Shown in pieces: positions 16,949-25,441 of a stretch of DNA of 64,000 nt. Under the pieces are notes generated by a model, which was given only the letters and a program-made list of their open reading frames with translations, had not been told where the DNA came from and searched no databases. The DNA is from Saccharothrix coeruleofusca (GTDB lineage Bacteria > Actinomycetota > Actinomycetes > Mycobacteriales > Pseudonocardiaceae). The DNA lies in NCBI RefSeq assembly GCF_014648515.1, contig NZ_BMRG01000006.1:1-64000 (forward strand), given 5' to 3'. How positions within the stretch are numbered: the first letter of the stretch is position 1; each line of letters begins with the position of its first letter. Made by a program: the position numbers and the translations under genes.

Positions 16949-17628
16949 GGAAGGCAACACCCTGGTCCACCGTGTTCGACTACCTCGTCACCGCGACCGG
17001 CGAGACGTTGTACATGGTGGCCGTCTCCACCCTGATCGCGACCTTGCTCGGCATCCCCGTCGGCGTCTGGCTGCAGCTCACCGCCCCCGGTGGGCTGCGG
17101 CCCAGGCCGCTGCTGCACAAGCTGCTCGGCTTCGTGGTCGACCTCGGCCGCGCCATGCCGTTCCTGGTCCTGCTCGTCCTGCTGACCTCGCTCACCCGGC
17201 TGGTCATCGGCCAGTCCATCGGGCCGACCGCGGCGATCGTGCCGCTGTCGGTGGGCGCGATCCCGTTCGTCGGCAGGCTGGTGCAGAACGTGCTGAGCGA
17301 GGTGCACGTCTCGGTGGTGGAGGCCGCGGTCACGACCGGCGCCACGACCACGCGCATCGTCCGCAGCGTGCTGCTGCGCGAGTCGCTGCCCGCGCTGATC
17401 AACGCCATCGGCGTGACCGCGATCGCCCTGCTGGGGTACTCCGCGATGGCCGGGGTGCTCGGCGGCGGCGGTCTCGGTGACCTCGCCGTGCGGCTGGGCT
17501 ACCAGCGCTTCGACGACCGGGTGCTGTGGAGCACGGTCGCGGTGCTGGCGGTCATCGCCACGCTCATCCAGTTCGCCTTCAACCGTGCCGCGCGCGCTGT
17601 CGACCGCCGCAGGCACGCCTCCGTCTGA
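16945..17628 (+). CDS. metI: Methionine ABC transporter permease
   Basis: The membrane subunit of the methionine importer, 227 aa with about five hydrophobic helices. The inner-membrane-component signature that docks the ATPase is present as VVEAAVTTGATTTRIVRSVL, followed by GYSAMAGVLGGGGLGDLAVR, typical of MetI. The GTG overlaps the metN stop as GTGA, giving coupled translation. Confidence 0.94.
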   Translation: MRKATPWSTVFDYLVTATGETLYMVAVSTLIATLLGIPVGVWLQLTAPGGLRPRPLLHKLLGFVVDLGRAMPFLVLLVLLTSLTRLVIGQSIGPTAAIVPLSVGAIPFVGRLVQNVLSEVHVSVVEAAVTTGATTTRIVRSVLLRESLPALINAIGVTAIALLGYSAMAGVLGGGGLGDLAVRLGYQRFDDRVLWSTVAVLAVIATLIQFAFNRAARAVDRRRHASV

Positions 17629-17658
17629 TCCGGACCCACCCCGTAGTTAAGGAACACC

Positions 17659-18465
17659 ATGCGTATTCGTGCTGCCCTCCTCGGCGCCCTGCTGCTCGCG
17701 GCAGGCTGCGGGAGCGGCGACAACGGCGCGGCGGGCAACCCCGACGCGCCGCTGAAGGTGGGCGTCAGCCCGGTGCCCCACGCCCAGGTCCTGCGCTACG
17801 TCGCCGACAACCTCGCGGCGGAGAAGAACCTCAAGATCGAGGTCGTCGAGTTCACCGACTACGTGCAGCCCAACACCGCGCTGGTGGACGGCTCGCTGGA
17901 CGCGAACTACTTCCAGACCGTGCCCTACCTGGACACCTTCAAGAGCGAGAGCGGCGCCCAGCTGGAGTGGATCGGCCCGGTGCACGTCGAGCCGCTGGGC
18001 GTGTACTCCAACAAGCACAAGTCGCTGGCCGACCTGCCCGACGGCGCCCAGGTCGCCGTCGCCAACGACGCCACCAACGAGGCCCGCGGGCTCAAGCTGC
18101 TCCAGGACAACGGCCTGATCAAGATCAAGGAGGGCGCGGAGAAGACCGCCACCATCCGCGACATCGCGGAGAACCCGAAGAACCTGCGGTTCGTCGAGCT
18201 GGAGGCGGCCCAGCTGCCCCGGTCGCTGGAGGACACCGACGCGGCGGTGGTCAACGGCAACTACGCCATCGACGCCGGGTTGAAGCCCGCCGACGACGCG
18301 TTGGCGCTGGAGAAGGCCGAGGGCAACCCCAACGCCAACGGCCTGGTCACCCGCGCCGAGCTCAAGGACGACCAGCGGATCAAGGACCTGCTGGCGCTGC
18401 TGCAGTCGCAGCAGGTCAAGGACTACATCAAGGACACCTTCGCCGGTTCCGTCCTGGCCGTCTGA
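17659..18465 (+). CDS. metQ: Methionine-binding lipoprotein (NlpA family)
   Basis: The substrate-binding lipoprotein of the methionine importer, 268 aa. The signal peptide ends in a lipobox, LLLAAGC, so the mature protein is anchored outside the membrane by a diacylated Cys. Family motifs include [11 protein letters not shown], the [22 protein letters not shown] section and [19 protein letters not shown] with the ligand-contacting [10 protein letters not shown]. It lies 30 nt after metI. A long terminator hairpin follows and closes the operon. Confidence 0.95.
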   Translation: MRIRAALLGALLLAAGCGSGDNGAAGNPDAPLKVGVSPVPHAQVLRYVADNLAAEKNLKIEVVEFTDYVQPNTALVDGSLDANYFQTVPYLDTFKSESGAQLEWIGPVHVEPLGVYSNKHKSLADLPDGAQVAVANDATNEARGLKLLQDNGLIKIKEGAEKTATIRDIAENPKNLRFVELEAAQLPRSLEDTDAAVVNGNYAIDAGLKPADDALALEKAEGNPNANGLVTRAELKDDQRIKDLLALLQSQQVKDYIKDTFAGSVLAV

Positions 18466-18472
18466 CCCCACC

Positions 18473-18529
18473 CGACCGCGCCCGCGAGCACCGCCCGACC
18501 CCGTCGGGCAGCGCTCGCGGGCGCGGTCG
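18473..18529 (+). terminator. Strong metNIQ terminator
   Basis: A perfect 17-bp stem (18473-18489 with 18513-18529), with a second 7-bp hairpin (GCCCGAC with GTCGGGC) inside its loop, starts 8 nt after the metQ stop. There is no T-tract. Confidence 0.85.
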
Positions 18530-18579
18530 CGTTCCGGGAGTTCGGCCACCGGTGGCAGCGCGAGCACCCGCGACAGCCG

Positions 18580-18585
18580 TAGGCT
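18580..18585 (+). promoter_or_regulatory. ispE -10 element (leaderless start)
   Basis: TAGGCT stands 7 nt before the ispE GTG at 18593, with no ribosome site between. The gene thus has its own promoter downstream of the metNIQ terminator. Confidence 0.55.
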
Positions 18586-18592
18586 TCAGGGT

Positions 18593-19558
18593 GTGCTCGC
18601 CGTAGTCCCGCCACCGGTCACCGTCCGCGTCCCGGCCAAGGTCAACCTGCACCTGGCAGTGGGCGACGCGCGCGCTGACGGCTACCACGACCTCGTGACG
18701 ATCTTCCAGGCGCTGTCGCTGACCGACGAGGTCACCGTGGCCATCGCCGACGACCCCGGTGTGGAGGTGCACGGCGAGGGCGCCGACGCGGTGCCCACCG
18801 GGCCGTCCAACCTGGCCTGGCGGGCGGTGCGGGTGCTGGCCGAGCACACCGGGCGCGACCCCGAGGACCCCAAGGTCCGGGTGGTGATCCGCAAGAGCAT
18901 CCCGGTCGCGGGCGGCATGGCGGGCGGCAGCGCGGACGCGGCGGCCGCCCTGGTCGGGCTGGCCGCGCTGTGGCGGGTGGAGATCACCCGCGACGAGCTG
19001 GCCGAGCTGGCCGGGCAGATCGGCGCGGACGTCCCGTTCGCCCTCTACGGCGGCACGGCGCTGGGCACCGACCGCGGCGACCGGATCGTGCCGGTGCTGG
19101 CGCGGCACACGTTCCACTGGGTGCTGGCCTTCGACCGGCGCGGCCTGTCCACACCGGAGGTCTTCCAGGAGCTGGACCGGCTGCGCGCGGACGGCGACCC
19201 GCCCCGCGTCGGCCCCGCCGAGGCCGTGCTGGAGGGCCTGTCCTCGGGCGACCCGCGCCAGCTGGCGCTGCTGCTGGGCAACGACCTGCAGGCCGCCGCG
19301 GTGTCCCTGCGCCCCAACCTGCGCCGCACGCTGCGCGCCGGGGTGAACGCGGGCGCGCTGGCGGGCATGGTGTCCGGCTCGGGTCCGACCTGCGCGTTCC
19401 TGTGCGCCGACGGCGACTCGGCGGTCCGGGTGGCCGCCGAGCTGGCGGGCGCGGGCGTGTGCCGCACGGTCCGCGTCGCCCAGGGACCGGTGCACGGCGC
19501 GCGGGTGGTCGGCACCGACGAAGCGCCCAGGCCCACCCCACCCGAGGTCCACGCCTGA
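18593..19558 (+). CDS. ispE: 4-diphosphocytidyl-2-C-methyl-D-erythritol kinase
   Basis: A GHMP kinase of 321 aa that phosphorylates CDP-ME in the MEP pathway to isoprenoid precursors. N-terminal [23 protein letters not shown] carries the conserved Lys and the DGYH motif. The ATP-binding [20 protein letters not shown] lies near residue 105, [13 protein letters not shown] near 145, and the C-terminal [12 protein letters not shown] near 265. The preceding TAGGCT element and GTG at 18593 set the start. It belongs to the rsmA-ispE conserved block, here interrupted by metNIQ. Confidence 0.95.
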   Translation: MLAVVPPPVTVRVPAKVNLHLAVGDARADGYHDLVTIFQALSLTDEVTVAIADDPGVEVHGEGADAVPTGPSNLAWRAVRVLAEHTGRDPEDPKVRVVIRKSIPVAGGMAGGSADAAAALVGLAALWRVEITRDELAELAGQIGADVPFALYGGTALGTDRGDRIVPVLARHTFHWVLAFDRRGLSTPEVFQELDRLRADGDPPRVGPAEAVLEGLSSGDPRQLALLLGNDLQAAAVSLRPNLRRTLRAGVNAGALAGMVSGSGPTCAFLCADGDSAVRVAAELAGAGVCRTVRVAQGPVHGARVVGTDEAPRPTPPEVHA

Positions 19559-19607
19559 CCGCTCGACCGCGTCGCCCGGTGTCCGGAACCGGGGGCCGCC
19601 GCGTGTC

Positions 19608-19613
19608 TAGGCT
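19608..19613 (+). promoter_or_regulatory. Candidate -10 for the ABC-F gene
   Basis: A TAGGCT hexamer of the type used elsewhere in the window lies in the ispE/ABC-F gap, about 62 nt before the ATG. That gene has a GAAGGTG ribosome site, so a short leader is expected rather than a leaderless start. Confidence 0.4.
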
Positions 19614-19675
19614 TGAGAGGCGGGACTGCCCGGTGTGTCCCACTCGCGTCCCACGATCTCGATGAAGGTGTGTTG

Positions 19676-21448
19676 ATGGCCAACTTGGTCAACCTGGAGA
19701 CGGTCTCCAAGTCGTTCGGTGTGCGCCCGCTGCTCGACGGGGTCTCCCTCGGGGTGGGCGACGGCGACCGGATCGGCGTCGTCGGCCTCAACGGCGGCGG
19801 CAAGACCACCCTGCTGGAGGTGCTGGCCGGGCTGGAGGAGCCGGACGAGGGGCGGGTCAGCCAGACCCGCGGCCTGCGGATGGCCGTGGTGACCCAGCGG
19901 ACCTCGCTGCCCGACGGCTCGACCGTGCGCAACGCGGTGCTGGACCCGCTGGGGTTCGCCGCCGAGCACGAGTGGGCCGCCGACCCGAGGGTGCGCTCGA
20001 TCCTGGACGGGCTGGGCATCACCGCGCTCGGGCTGGACTCGCCGGTGGCCACCATGTCCGGTGGCGAGCGGCGGCGGGTCGCGCTGGCCGCCGCGCTGGT
20101 GCAGGACCTGGACCTGGTGGTGCTGGACGAGCCGACCAACCACCTTGACGTGGAGGGCGTGCGCTGGCTGGCCGAGCACCTGCTGTCGCGGCGCAGCGCG
20201 CTGGTGGTGGTCACCCACGACCGGTGGTTCCTGGACACCGTGTGCACCCGGACCTGGGAGGTCGTCGGCGGGCGCGTCGAGCAGTACGAGGGCGGCTACG
20301 CGGACTGGATCTTCGCCCGCGCCGAGCGCGCCCGGCTGGCCGACGCGATCGAGGAGAAGCGCCGCAACCTGGCCCGCAAGGAGCTGGCCTGGCTGCGCCG
20401 GGGCGCCCCGGCCCGCACGTCCAAGCCGCGCTACCGGATCGAGGCCGCCGAGGCGCTGATCTCCGACGTGCCGCCGCCGCGCGACAGCGTGGAGCTGATG
20501 GCGTTCGCCAAGCGCCGCCTCGGGCGCACGGTGGTGGAGCTGGAGGACGCCACGCTCAAGGTCGGCGAGCGGACGCTGGTGCGCGACCTGACCTGGCGCA
20601 TCGGCCCCGGCGACCGGGTCGGCATCGTGGGTGTGAACGGGTCGGGCAAGACGACCCTGCTGCGCGCGCTGGCCGGTGAGCGCGAGCTGGACGCGGGCAG
20701 GCGCGTGCAGGGGCAGACGGTGAAGCTGGCGCACCTGAGCCAGGAGCTGCACGACCTGGACGGCTCGATGCGGGTGCTGGAGGCCGTGGAGGAGGTGGCC
20801 AGGCGGGTCGTGCTGGGCAAGCAGGAGCTGTCCGCCTCGCAGCTGGCCGAGCGGTTCGGGTTCTCCTCGCAGCGGCAGTGGACGCCGGTGGGCGACCTGT
20901 CCGGCGGTGAGCGGCGGCGGTTGCAGCTGGCCAGGCTGCTGATGGCGGAGCCGAACGTGCTGCTGCTCGACGAGCCGACCAACGACCTGGACATCGACAC
21001 CCTCCAGCAGCTGGAGGACCTGCTCGACTCGTGGCCGGGCACGCTGGTGGTCATCTCGCACGACCGGTACCTGGTGGAGCGGGTGTGCGACAAGGTCGTG
21101 GCGCTGTTCGGCGACGGCGGGCTGACCGACCTGCCCGGCGGGATCGAGGAGTACCTGCGCCGCCGCGACGCCCAGCGGGAGGCGGTGGCCGCCCCCGCGC
21201 CGCGCGCCGCGTCGCCGTCGTCCTCCTCGGCCGCCGACCAGCGGGCCGCCCGCAAGGAGCTGGCCCGGCTGGAGCGGCGGCTGGAGGCGCTGCAGAAGAA
21301 GGAGGCCCAGCTGCACGCCAAGCTGGCGGAGGCGGCCACCGACCCGGAGCGGCTGATGGCGCTGGACGCCGAGTTGAAGGCGGTGCTCGCCGAGGCCGAG
21401 GACGTCGAGGCCCAGTGGCTGCTGGCCGTCGAGACCGCCGAAGGCTGA
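19676..21448 (+). CDS. ABC-F ATPase, Uup-like
   Basis: A soluble tandem ABC ATPase of 590 aa without membrane segments. The first domain has GLNGGGKTTLLE, MSGGERRRVALA and LDEPTNHLD. The second has GVNGSGKTTLLR, LSGGERRRLQLA and LDEPTNDLD. The inter-domain section KELAWLRRGAPARTSKPRYR is Uup-like, and residues ~525-590 form a Lys/Glu-rich coiled coil like the C-terminal domain of Uup. ABC-F proteins act on ribosomes or, for Uup, on branched DNA. The ATG at 19676 has GAAGGTG five bases upstream. It is not obviously a resistance type, judging from its housekeeping neighbours. Confidence 0.88.
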   Translation: MANLVNLETVSKSFGVRPLLDGVSLGVGDGDRIGVVGLNGGGKTTLLEVLAGLEEPDEGRVSQTRGLRMAVVTQRTSLPDGSTVRNAVLDPLGFAAEHEWAADPRVRSILDGLGITALGLDSPVATMSGGERRRVALAAALVQDLDLVVLDEPTNHLDVEGVRWLAEHLLSRRSALVVVTHDRWFLDTVCTRTWEVVGGRVEQYEGGYADWIFARAERARLADAIEEKRRNLARKELAWLRRGAPARTSKPRYRIEAAEALISDVPPPRDSVELMAFAKRRLGRTVVELEDATLKVGERTLVRDLTWRIGPGDRVGIVGVNGSGKTTLLRALAGERELDAGRRVQGQTVKLAHLSQELHDLDGSMRVLEAVEEVARRVVLGKQELSASQLAERFGFSSQRQWTPVGDLSGGERRRLQLARLLMAEPNVLLLDEPTNDLDIDTLQQLEDLLDSWPGTLVVISHDRYLVERVCDKVVALFGDGGLTDLPGGIEEYLRRRDAQREAVAAPAPRAASPSSSSAADQRAARKELARLERRLEALQKKEAQLHAKLAEAATDPERLMALDAELKAVLAEAEDVEAQWLLAVETAEG

Positions 21449-21455
21449 GCCGCGC

Positions 21456-21560
21456 CTGCAAGTACTACCCGGCCCGTCGCCGTGGGCCGGTAACTACTAC
21501 CCGACTTCGGCGCGGGTAGTAGTTACCGGCCCGCAGAAGCGGCACGGGTAGTACTTGCAG
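21456..21560. repeat. Nested inverted repeat, full copy 2
   Basis: Outer arms of 16 bp (CTGCAAGTACTACCCG at 21456-21471, complement at 21545-21560) enclose perfect inner arms of 20 bp (21484-21503 with 21513-21532, right arm CGGGTAGTAGTTACCGGCCC). It fills the gap between the convergent ABC-F and methyltransferase stops and is the most complete copy in the window. Confidence 0.9.
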
Positions 21561-21563
21561 ACG

Positions 21564-22196
21564 CTACTTGCGGGCCAGCAGGTAGGCCCGCGGCGGCTTC
21601 TCGCCCTCCACGGGCTCGCGGGTCATCCGCGCCAGCGGGGAGAACCCCGCCCCGCGCAGCAGCTCCTCGACCTCGTCGGGCACCAGCCGGTGGAAGCGCA
21701 GGGTGATCTCCTGGTCGAACCACCGGTCCAGGTCCACGTGGTCGTCGCGCAGCTGGAACGCCAGCAGCAGGTGCCCGCCGGGGGCCAGCACGCGGTGGAA
21801 CTCGGCCAGCGCGGTGGGCACCTCCTCGGGCGGCAGGTGGAACAGCGAGTACCAGGCCAGCACACCGGTCAGCGAGCCGTCGGCGTGTCCGAGGGCGGTC
21901 ATGCTGCCCTCCTCGAAGCGCAGGCCGGGGTGCAGCTCGCGGGCGCGGGCGACCATCCCCGGCGAGAGGTCAACGCCGAACGCCTCGACGCCCGAGGCGC
22001 GCAGGTGGGCCGTCACGTGGCCGGGGCCGCAGCCGACGTCGGCCACCGGTCCGGGGCCCGCCAGCTCGGCGAAGGCGGCCAGCATGGCCCGGTCCAGCGG
22101 CCTGCGCGCGAGCTCCCGCTCGTACTGGGCCCCGTAGTGGGCGGCGACGGCGTCGTAGGACGCGCGCGTGGTGGTCAGGTAGGACGGCTCGGTCAC
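21564..22196 (-). CDS. Class I SAM-dependent methyltransferase
   Basis: A 210-aa protein with a methyltransferase fold: VADVGCGPGHVTAHL (motif I), FGVDLSPGMVARAR, and LAWYSLFHLPPEEV with a FHRVLAPGGHLLLAF post-motif. The N-terminal YDAVAAHYGAQYE and the general layout are those of small-molecule (UbiE/Methyltransf_11-like) enzymes. The substrate is unknown. The GTG at 22196 has AGGAG upstream; the longer open frame overlaps the next gene and is rejected. It ends 4 nt from the nested inverted repeat. Confidence 0.88.
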   Translation of the reverse strand: MTEPSYLTTTRASYDAVAAHYGAQYERELARRPLDRAMLAAFAELAGPGPVADVGCGPGHVTAHLRASGVEAFGVDLSPGMVARARELHPGLRFEEGSMTALGHADGSLTGVLAWYSLFHLPPEEVPTALAEFHRVLAPGGHLLLAFQLRDDHVDLDRWFDQEITLRFHRLVPDEVEELLRGAGFSPLARMTREPVEGEKPPRAYLLARK

Positions 22197-22240
22197 CGGG
22201 CTCCTCGTGGTCGCGAAGCGGTCGCGGGGTGGTCGCTGGT

Positions 22241-23467
22241 TCAGCGGCCCCGGCGGCGCAGCTCTTCGGCCAGCAGCGGCATCAGCTCGTCCACGTAGTC
22301 GCAGTCGTAGCCCTGGCCCGCCATCAGCGACAGCGCGAACCTGGCCTTGGCCACCTCCGCCGAGGTGGCCCCGATCATGCCGTCCAGCGCGATGCCGACC
22401 TCCTCCAGCACCCGGTCCACCTGCGAGGTGCGATAACCGCGCTGGTTGGGAGCGGCCAGCGGGATCTTGATCAGGCGCAGCTGCTTCCACGAGCTGATCG
22501 GCGGCAGCGCGGCGGGCCGGGGTGGGCCTTCGCCCAGCTGCTTCTCCACCCTGGCCAGGAACGCGTCGACCTCGGTCTCGTCGTAGCCGCGCCTGCCGAA
22601 GATCGGGCGGCTGAACCGGGCCTCGCGGACCTCCTGCGCGGTCAGGTCGTCCTGGCCCAGCAGCGTCTTCTCGATGCGGTCCAGGAACTTGTCCACCTGC
22701 GACTCCTGGTAGCCGCGGCTGCCCCTGGCGGGCTTGCCGAACGCGACCGTGCGCACGTCCCTGGCGGTCAGCGGGCGGGTGCCGGGGCCGGGGCGGGGCC
22801 GCACCGGCGGCGGCGGGACGGGCCGGGCGGGGGGCGCCGGGCGCGGCGGCGTGCGCTCCAGGGTCACCACCACCAGGTCCAGGAAGGTGTCCACGTCGTC
22901 CTCGTCGTAGCCGACCTGGCCCGCCGGGGCGTAGCCGAACTCGGCCTCCTGCACCTCCAGCGCGGTCAGGTCGTCCTGGCCGCGCAGGGTGGCCTCGATG
23001 CGTTCGAGGAACGCGTCGATCTCGCCCTCCTCGTAGCCGCGGTTGCCCGGTCTGGGCTTGTGGAAGCGCACGCCTCGGACGTCCTGCGGGGTCAGCCGGG
23101 GCGCGGGGCGCATCCCGGTGGACGTGGCGTGCGCGCCGGTGGCCGGGGCCACGGCCTGCCTGCGCTGCGGGGTCGACCTGAGCGTCTCGGCCACCAGCTC
23201 CAGGAAGGCGTCCACCTCCGCCGCGTGGTAGCCGGGGCGGGCGGGGCGGAAGCGCATCCGGCGCACGTCCTGCTCGGTCACGTCGTCGCGACCGCGCAGC
23301 GTCTCCTCGACGCGGTCGAGGAAGGCGTCGACCTGGGACTCGTCGTAGCCCGGCAGGCCGGGGGGCGGCCGGTGGAAGGTGACCTGGCGCAAGTCCTGCG
23401 CCGTCAGCAACGGCGCAGGATGAGCCGGCCTGCGCAGCTGGCGCGCGTCGTACCCCGCCCGATCCAC
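22241..23467 (-). CDS. Protein of eight tandem DivIVA-type repeats
   Basis: A 408-aa protein made almost entirely of eight ~40-residue DivIVA-N-like units of the form LTxxDVRxxxF...GYDExxVDAFLDRVExTL. They come as four pairs; the first member of three pairs ends in G[RQ]DD and runs directly into the next unit. Linkers between pairs are Pro-rich. There is no long coiled coil and no membrane segment, unlike ordinary DivIVA/Wag31. DivIVA-N domains bind curved membrane, so a multivalent polar or septal scaffold is a reasonable inference. The GTG at 23467 is chosen because AAGGAGG lies five bases upstream; a GTG at 23482 precedes that ribosome site. Confidence 0.85.
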   Translation of the reverse strand: MDRAGYDARQLRRPAHPAPLLTAQDLRQVTFHRPPPGLPGYDESQVDAFLDRVEETLRGRDDVTEQDVRRMRFRPARPGYHAAEVDAFLELVAETLRSTPQRRQAVAPATGAHATSTGMRPAPRLTPQDVRGVRFHKPRPGNRGYEEGEIDAFLERIEATLRGQDDLTALEVQEAEFGYAPAGQVGYDEDDVDTFLDLVVVTLERTPPRPAPPARPVPPPPVRPRPGPGTRPLTARDVRTVAFGKPARGSRGYQESQVDKFLDRIEKTLLGQDDLTAQEVREARFSRPIFGRRGYDETEVDAFLARVEKQLGEGPPRPAALPPISSWKQLRLIKIPLAAPNQRGYRTSQVDRVLEEVGIALDGMIGATSAEVAKARFALSLMAGQGYDCDYVDELMPLLAEELRRRGR

Positions 23468-23555
23468 CCGAACCTCCTTCACGTCTGTACCGGGGAGTAT
23501 CGCGTTAAGGGGGTGGACTTGTTTCGTCCTATCGGGTTAATGAGACGACGCGTTC

Positions 23556-23561
23556 TAGGCT
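23556..23561 (+). promoter_or_regulatory. Acyl-AMP ligase -10 element (leaderless start)
   Basis: TAGGCT lies 7 nt before the ATG at 23569 with no ribosome site in the gap. Confidence 0.55.
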
Positions 23562-23568
23562 GGCGCGC

Positions 23569-25215
23569 ATGAGTCGGTTCGTGGACACGATGGTGGCGAC
23601 CGCGGCGAGCGCAGGCGGCCGCGTCCGGGGCATGACGACGGGGGAACCGAACTCCCCGACGCACCGGACGTGGGCGCAGGTGCACGAGCACGCGCGGCGG
23701 GCGGCGGGCGCGCTGGTCGCGGACGGGGTCGCGCCCGGCGCGGCGGTCGCCGTGCTGGCGGGCGACCCGGCGGCCATCGCGCCCGCCGTGCAGGCCGTGT
23801 GGCTGGCGGGCGGCAGCACCACCATGCTGCACCAGCCGACCCCGCGCACCGACCTGGGCGAGTGGGCCGCCGACACGGTCCGCGTGCTGCGCATGATCGG
23901 CGCGGAGCTGGTGCTGCTGGGCGCCCCGTTCGACGCGCTGGCCCCGGTGCTGGACGAGCGCGGCATCCGCTACCGGCTGCTGGAGGCGCTGGACGGCGAG
24001 CCGCTGGCCGAACCGGTCGAGGTGCCCGAGTCCAGCCCGGCGCTGCTGCAGCTGACCAGCGGCTCCACCGCCGACCCGAAGGCGGTCCGGATCACCCACG
24101 GCAACCTGTGGTCCAACGCGCAGGGGATGCGCGTGGCGGCCCAGCTGGACCCGGAGAACGACCGGATGGTCTCCTGGCTTCCGCTGTTCCACGACATGGG
24201 GATGGTCGGCTTCCTGACCGTGCCGATGCTGCTGGGCATCGACCTGGTGAAGGTCACGCCCGCGGACTTCCTCGGCAGGCCGACCCTGTGGCCGGACCTG
24301 ATCAGCCGGTACCGCGGCACCATCACCGCCGCGCCCAACTTCGCCTACGCCATCGTGGCCCGGCGGATGGCGGGCGTGGAGGCCGATGACGCGTTCGACC
24401 TCTCCTCGCTGCGCATCGCGCTCAACGGCGCAGAACCGATCGACCCGGCCGCGGTGCGCGCCTTCGTGTCGGCGGGGGAGCGCTTCGGGCTGCGGCCCGA
24501 GTGCGTGCTGTGCGCCTACGGCATGGCCGAGACGACGCTGGGCGTGGCGTTCGCGCCGGTGTTCACCGGCATGGCGGTGGACTCGGTCGACCAGGAGGAG
24601 CTGGCCGCCGGACGGCGCGCGGTGCCCTCCGACGCGCCCGACGCCAGGGTGTTCCCGCTGCTCGGACCGCCCCTGCCGGGGCTGGAGGTGCAGGTCGTCG
24701 ACGAGTCGGGGGCGGTGCGCGGCGAGCGCGAGGTGGGGCAGCTGCGGGTGCGCGGCGAGGCGGTGACACCGGGCTACCTGACCGTGGACGGCCCGCTGGC
24801 CACCCAGGACGCCGAGGGCTGGCTGGACACCGGCGACGAGGGCTACGTGGTGGACGGCCAGGTCGTCGTGTGCGGGCGGCGCAAGGACGTGATCATCATG
24901 GGCGGGCGCAACATCTACCCCACCGACATCGAGCGGGCCGCCACCTCGGTCGAGGGCGTGCGCGCGGGCAACGCGGTGGCCGTGCGGCTGGACGCGGGCA
25001 CGCGGCGGGAGCGGTTCGCCGTGGTGGTCGAGTCCCGCCTGGCCGACCAGGAGGACGCGGTGCGGGACCTGCAGAAGCAGATCAGCGCGAAGGTGGTCGA
25101 CGCGGTCGGCCTGCGCCCGTTCTCGATCGTGGTGCTCCCGCCGGGCAGCCTGCCCAAGACCCCGTCCGGCAAGCTCCGCCGCTCCGCCGCCACCACCCTC
25201 GTCCCCGCCTCCTGA
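23569..25215 (+). CDS. Fatty acyl-AMP ligase / acyl-CoA synthetase (Pks16-like)
   Basis: An ANL-superfamily adenylating enzyme of 548 aa. The AMP-binding P-loop is LQLTSGSTADPKAVRITH near residue 160, followed by SWLPLFHDMGMVG, ALNGAEP, AYGMAETTLG, GWLDTGDEGYV and the C-terminal lysine motif PKTPSGKLRR. HDMGMVG and the general spacing suit the FAAL/long-chain group, and the place after ispE and before pth matches Rv1013 (pks16). It may activate fatty acids for lipid synthesis; whether it makes acyl-AMP or acyl-CoA cannot be settled by eye. Confidence 0.9.
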   Translation: MSRFVDTMVATAASAGGRVRGMTTGEPNSPTHRTWAQVHEHARRAAGALVADGVAPGAAVAVLAGDPAAIAPAVQAVWLAGGSTTMLHQPTPRTDLGEWAADTVRVLRMIGAELVLLGAPFDALAPVLDERGIRYRLLEALDGEPLAEPVEVPESSPALLQLTSGSTADPKAVRITHGNLWSNAQGMRVAAQLDPENDRMVSWLPLFHDMGMVGFLTVPMLLGIDLVKVTPADFLGRPTLWPDLISRYRGTITAAPNFAYAIVARRMAGVEADDAFDLSSLRIALNGAEPIDPAAVRAFVSAGERFGLRPECVLCAYGMAETTLGVAFAPVFTGMAVDSVDQEELAAGRRAVPSDAPDARVFPLLGPPLPGLEVQVVDESGAVRGEREVGQLRVRGEAVTPGYLTVDGPLATQDAEGWLDTGDEGYVVDGQVVVCGRRKDVIIMGGRNIYPTDIERAATSVEGVRAGNAVAVRLDAGTRRERFAVVVESRLADQEDAVRDLQKQISAKVVDAVGLRPFSIVVLPPGSLPKTPSGKLRRSAATTLVPAS

Positions 25216-25221
25216 CCCCAC

Positions 25222-25281
25222 CGACACGCCCACCACGCCCGTTCCCGGTGTCACCCACCCATGGGCGTGTTGGGCGTGTCG
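25222..25281 (+). terminator. Long hairpin after the acyl-AMP ligase gene
   Basis: Arms of 19 bp (25222-25240 and 25263-25281) match at 18 positions, with CACGCCC/GGGCGTG units on each side. The right arm is part of a module (CCCGGTGTCACCCAC, then ATGGGCGTGT, then GGGCGTGTCGCCC) also present at 34001-34053 and 49279-49330. Confidence 0.75.
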
Positions 25282-25287
25282 CCCGCG

Positions 25288-25411
25288 CGAGTCGAACCCT
25301 CAGACACCCTGAATTCAACGTTCGCGCACCCTGACGCCCGCTCTCACCCACCTCGGGTAGTAGTTACCGGCCCTCTCACACCCCTCTGGTAGTACTTGCC
25401 GACGCACCAGG
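25288..25411. repeat. Intergenic repeat cluster 25.3 kb
   Basis: This gap between the convergent acyl-AMP ligase and pth genes holds a GAGTCGAAC module (25288-25330), then a half copy of the nested repeat: CGGGTAGTAGTTACCGGCCC at 25354-25373 and TGGTAGTACTTGCC from 25387. Only the right-hand arms are present, so the half copy cannot form the large nested hairpin alone. Confidence 0.8.
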
Positions 25412-25441
25412 GGGGCGCGGAAATCGCGCGCGGGAGTGGGG

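Noticed and set aside
21456-21560. Nested inverted repeats as ends of an insertion sequence
   Set aside because: There is no room for a transposase between the arms and no target duplication could be seen; they look like REP-type or 3'-end elements.
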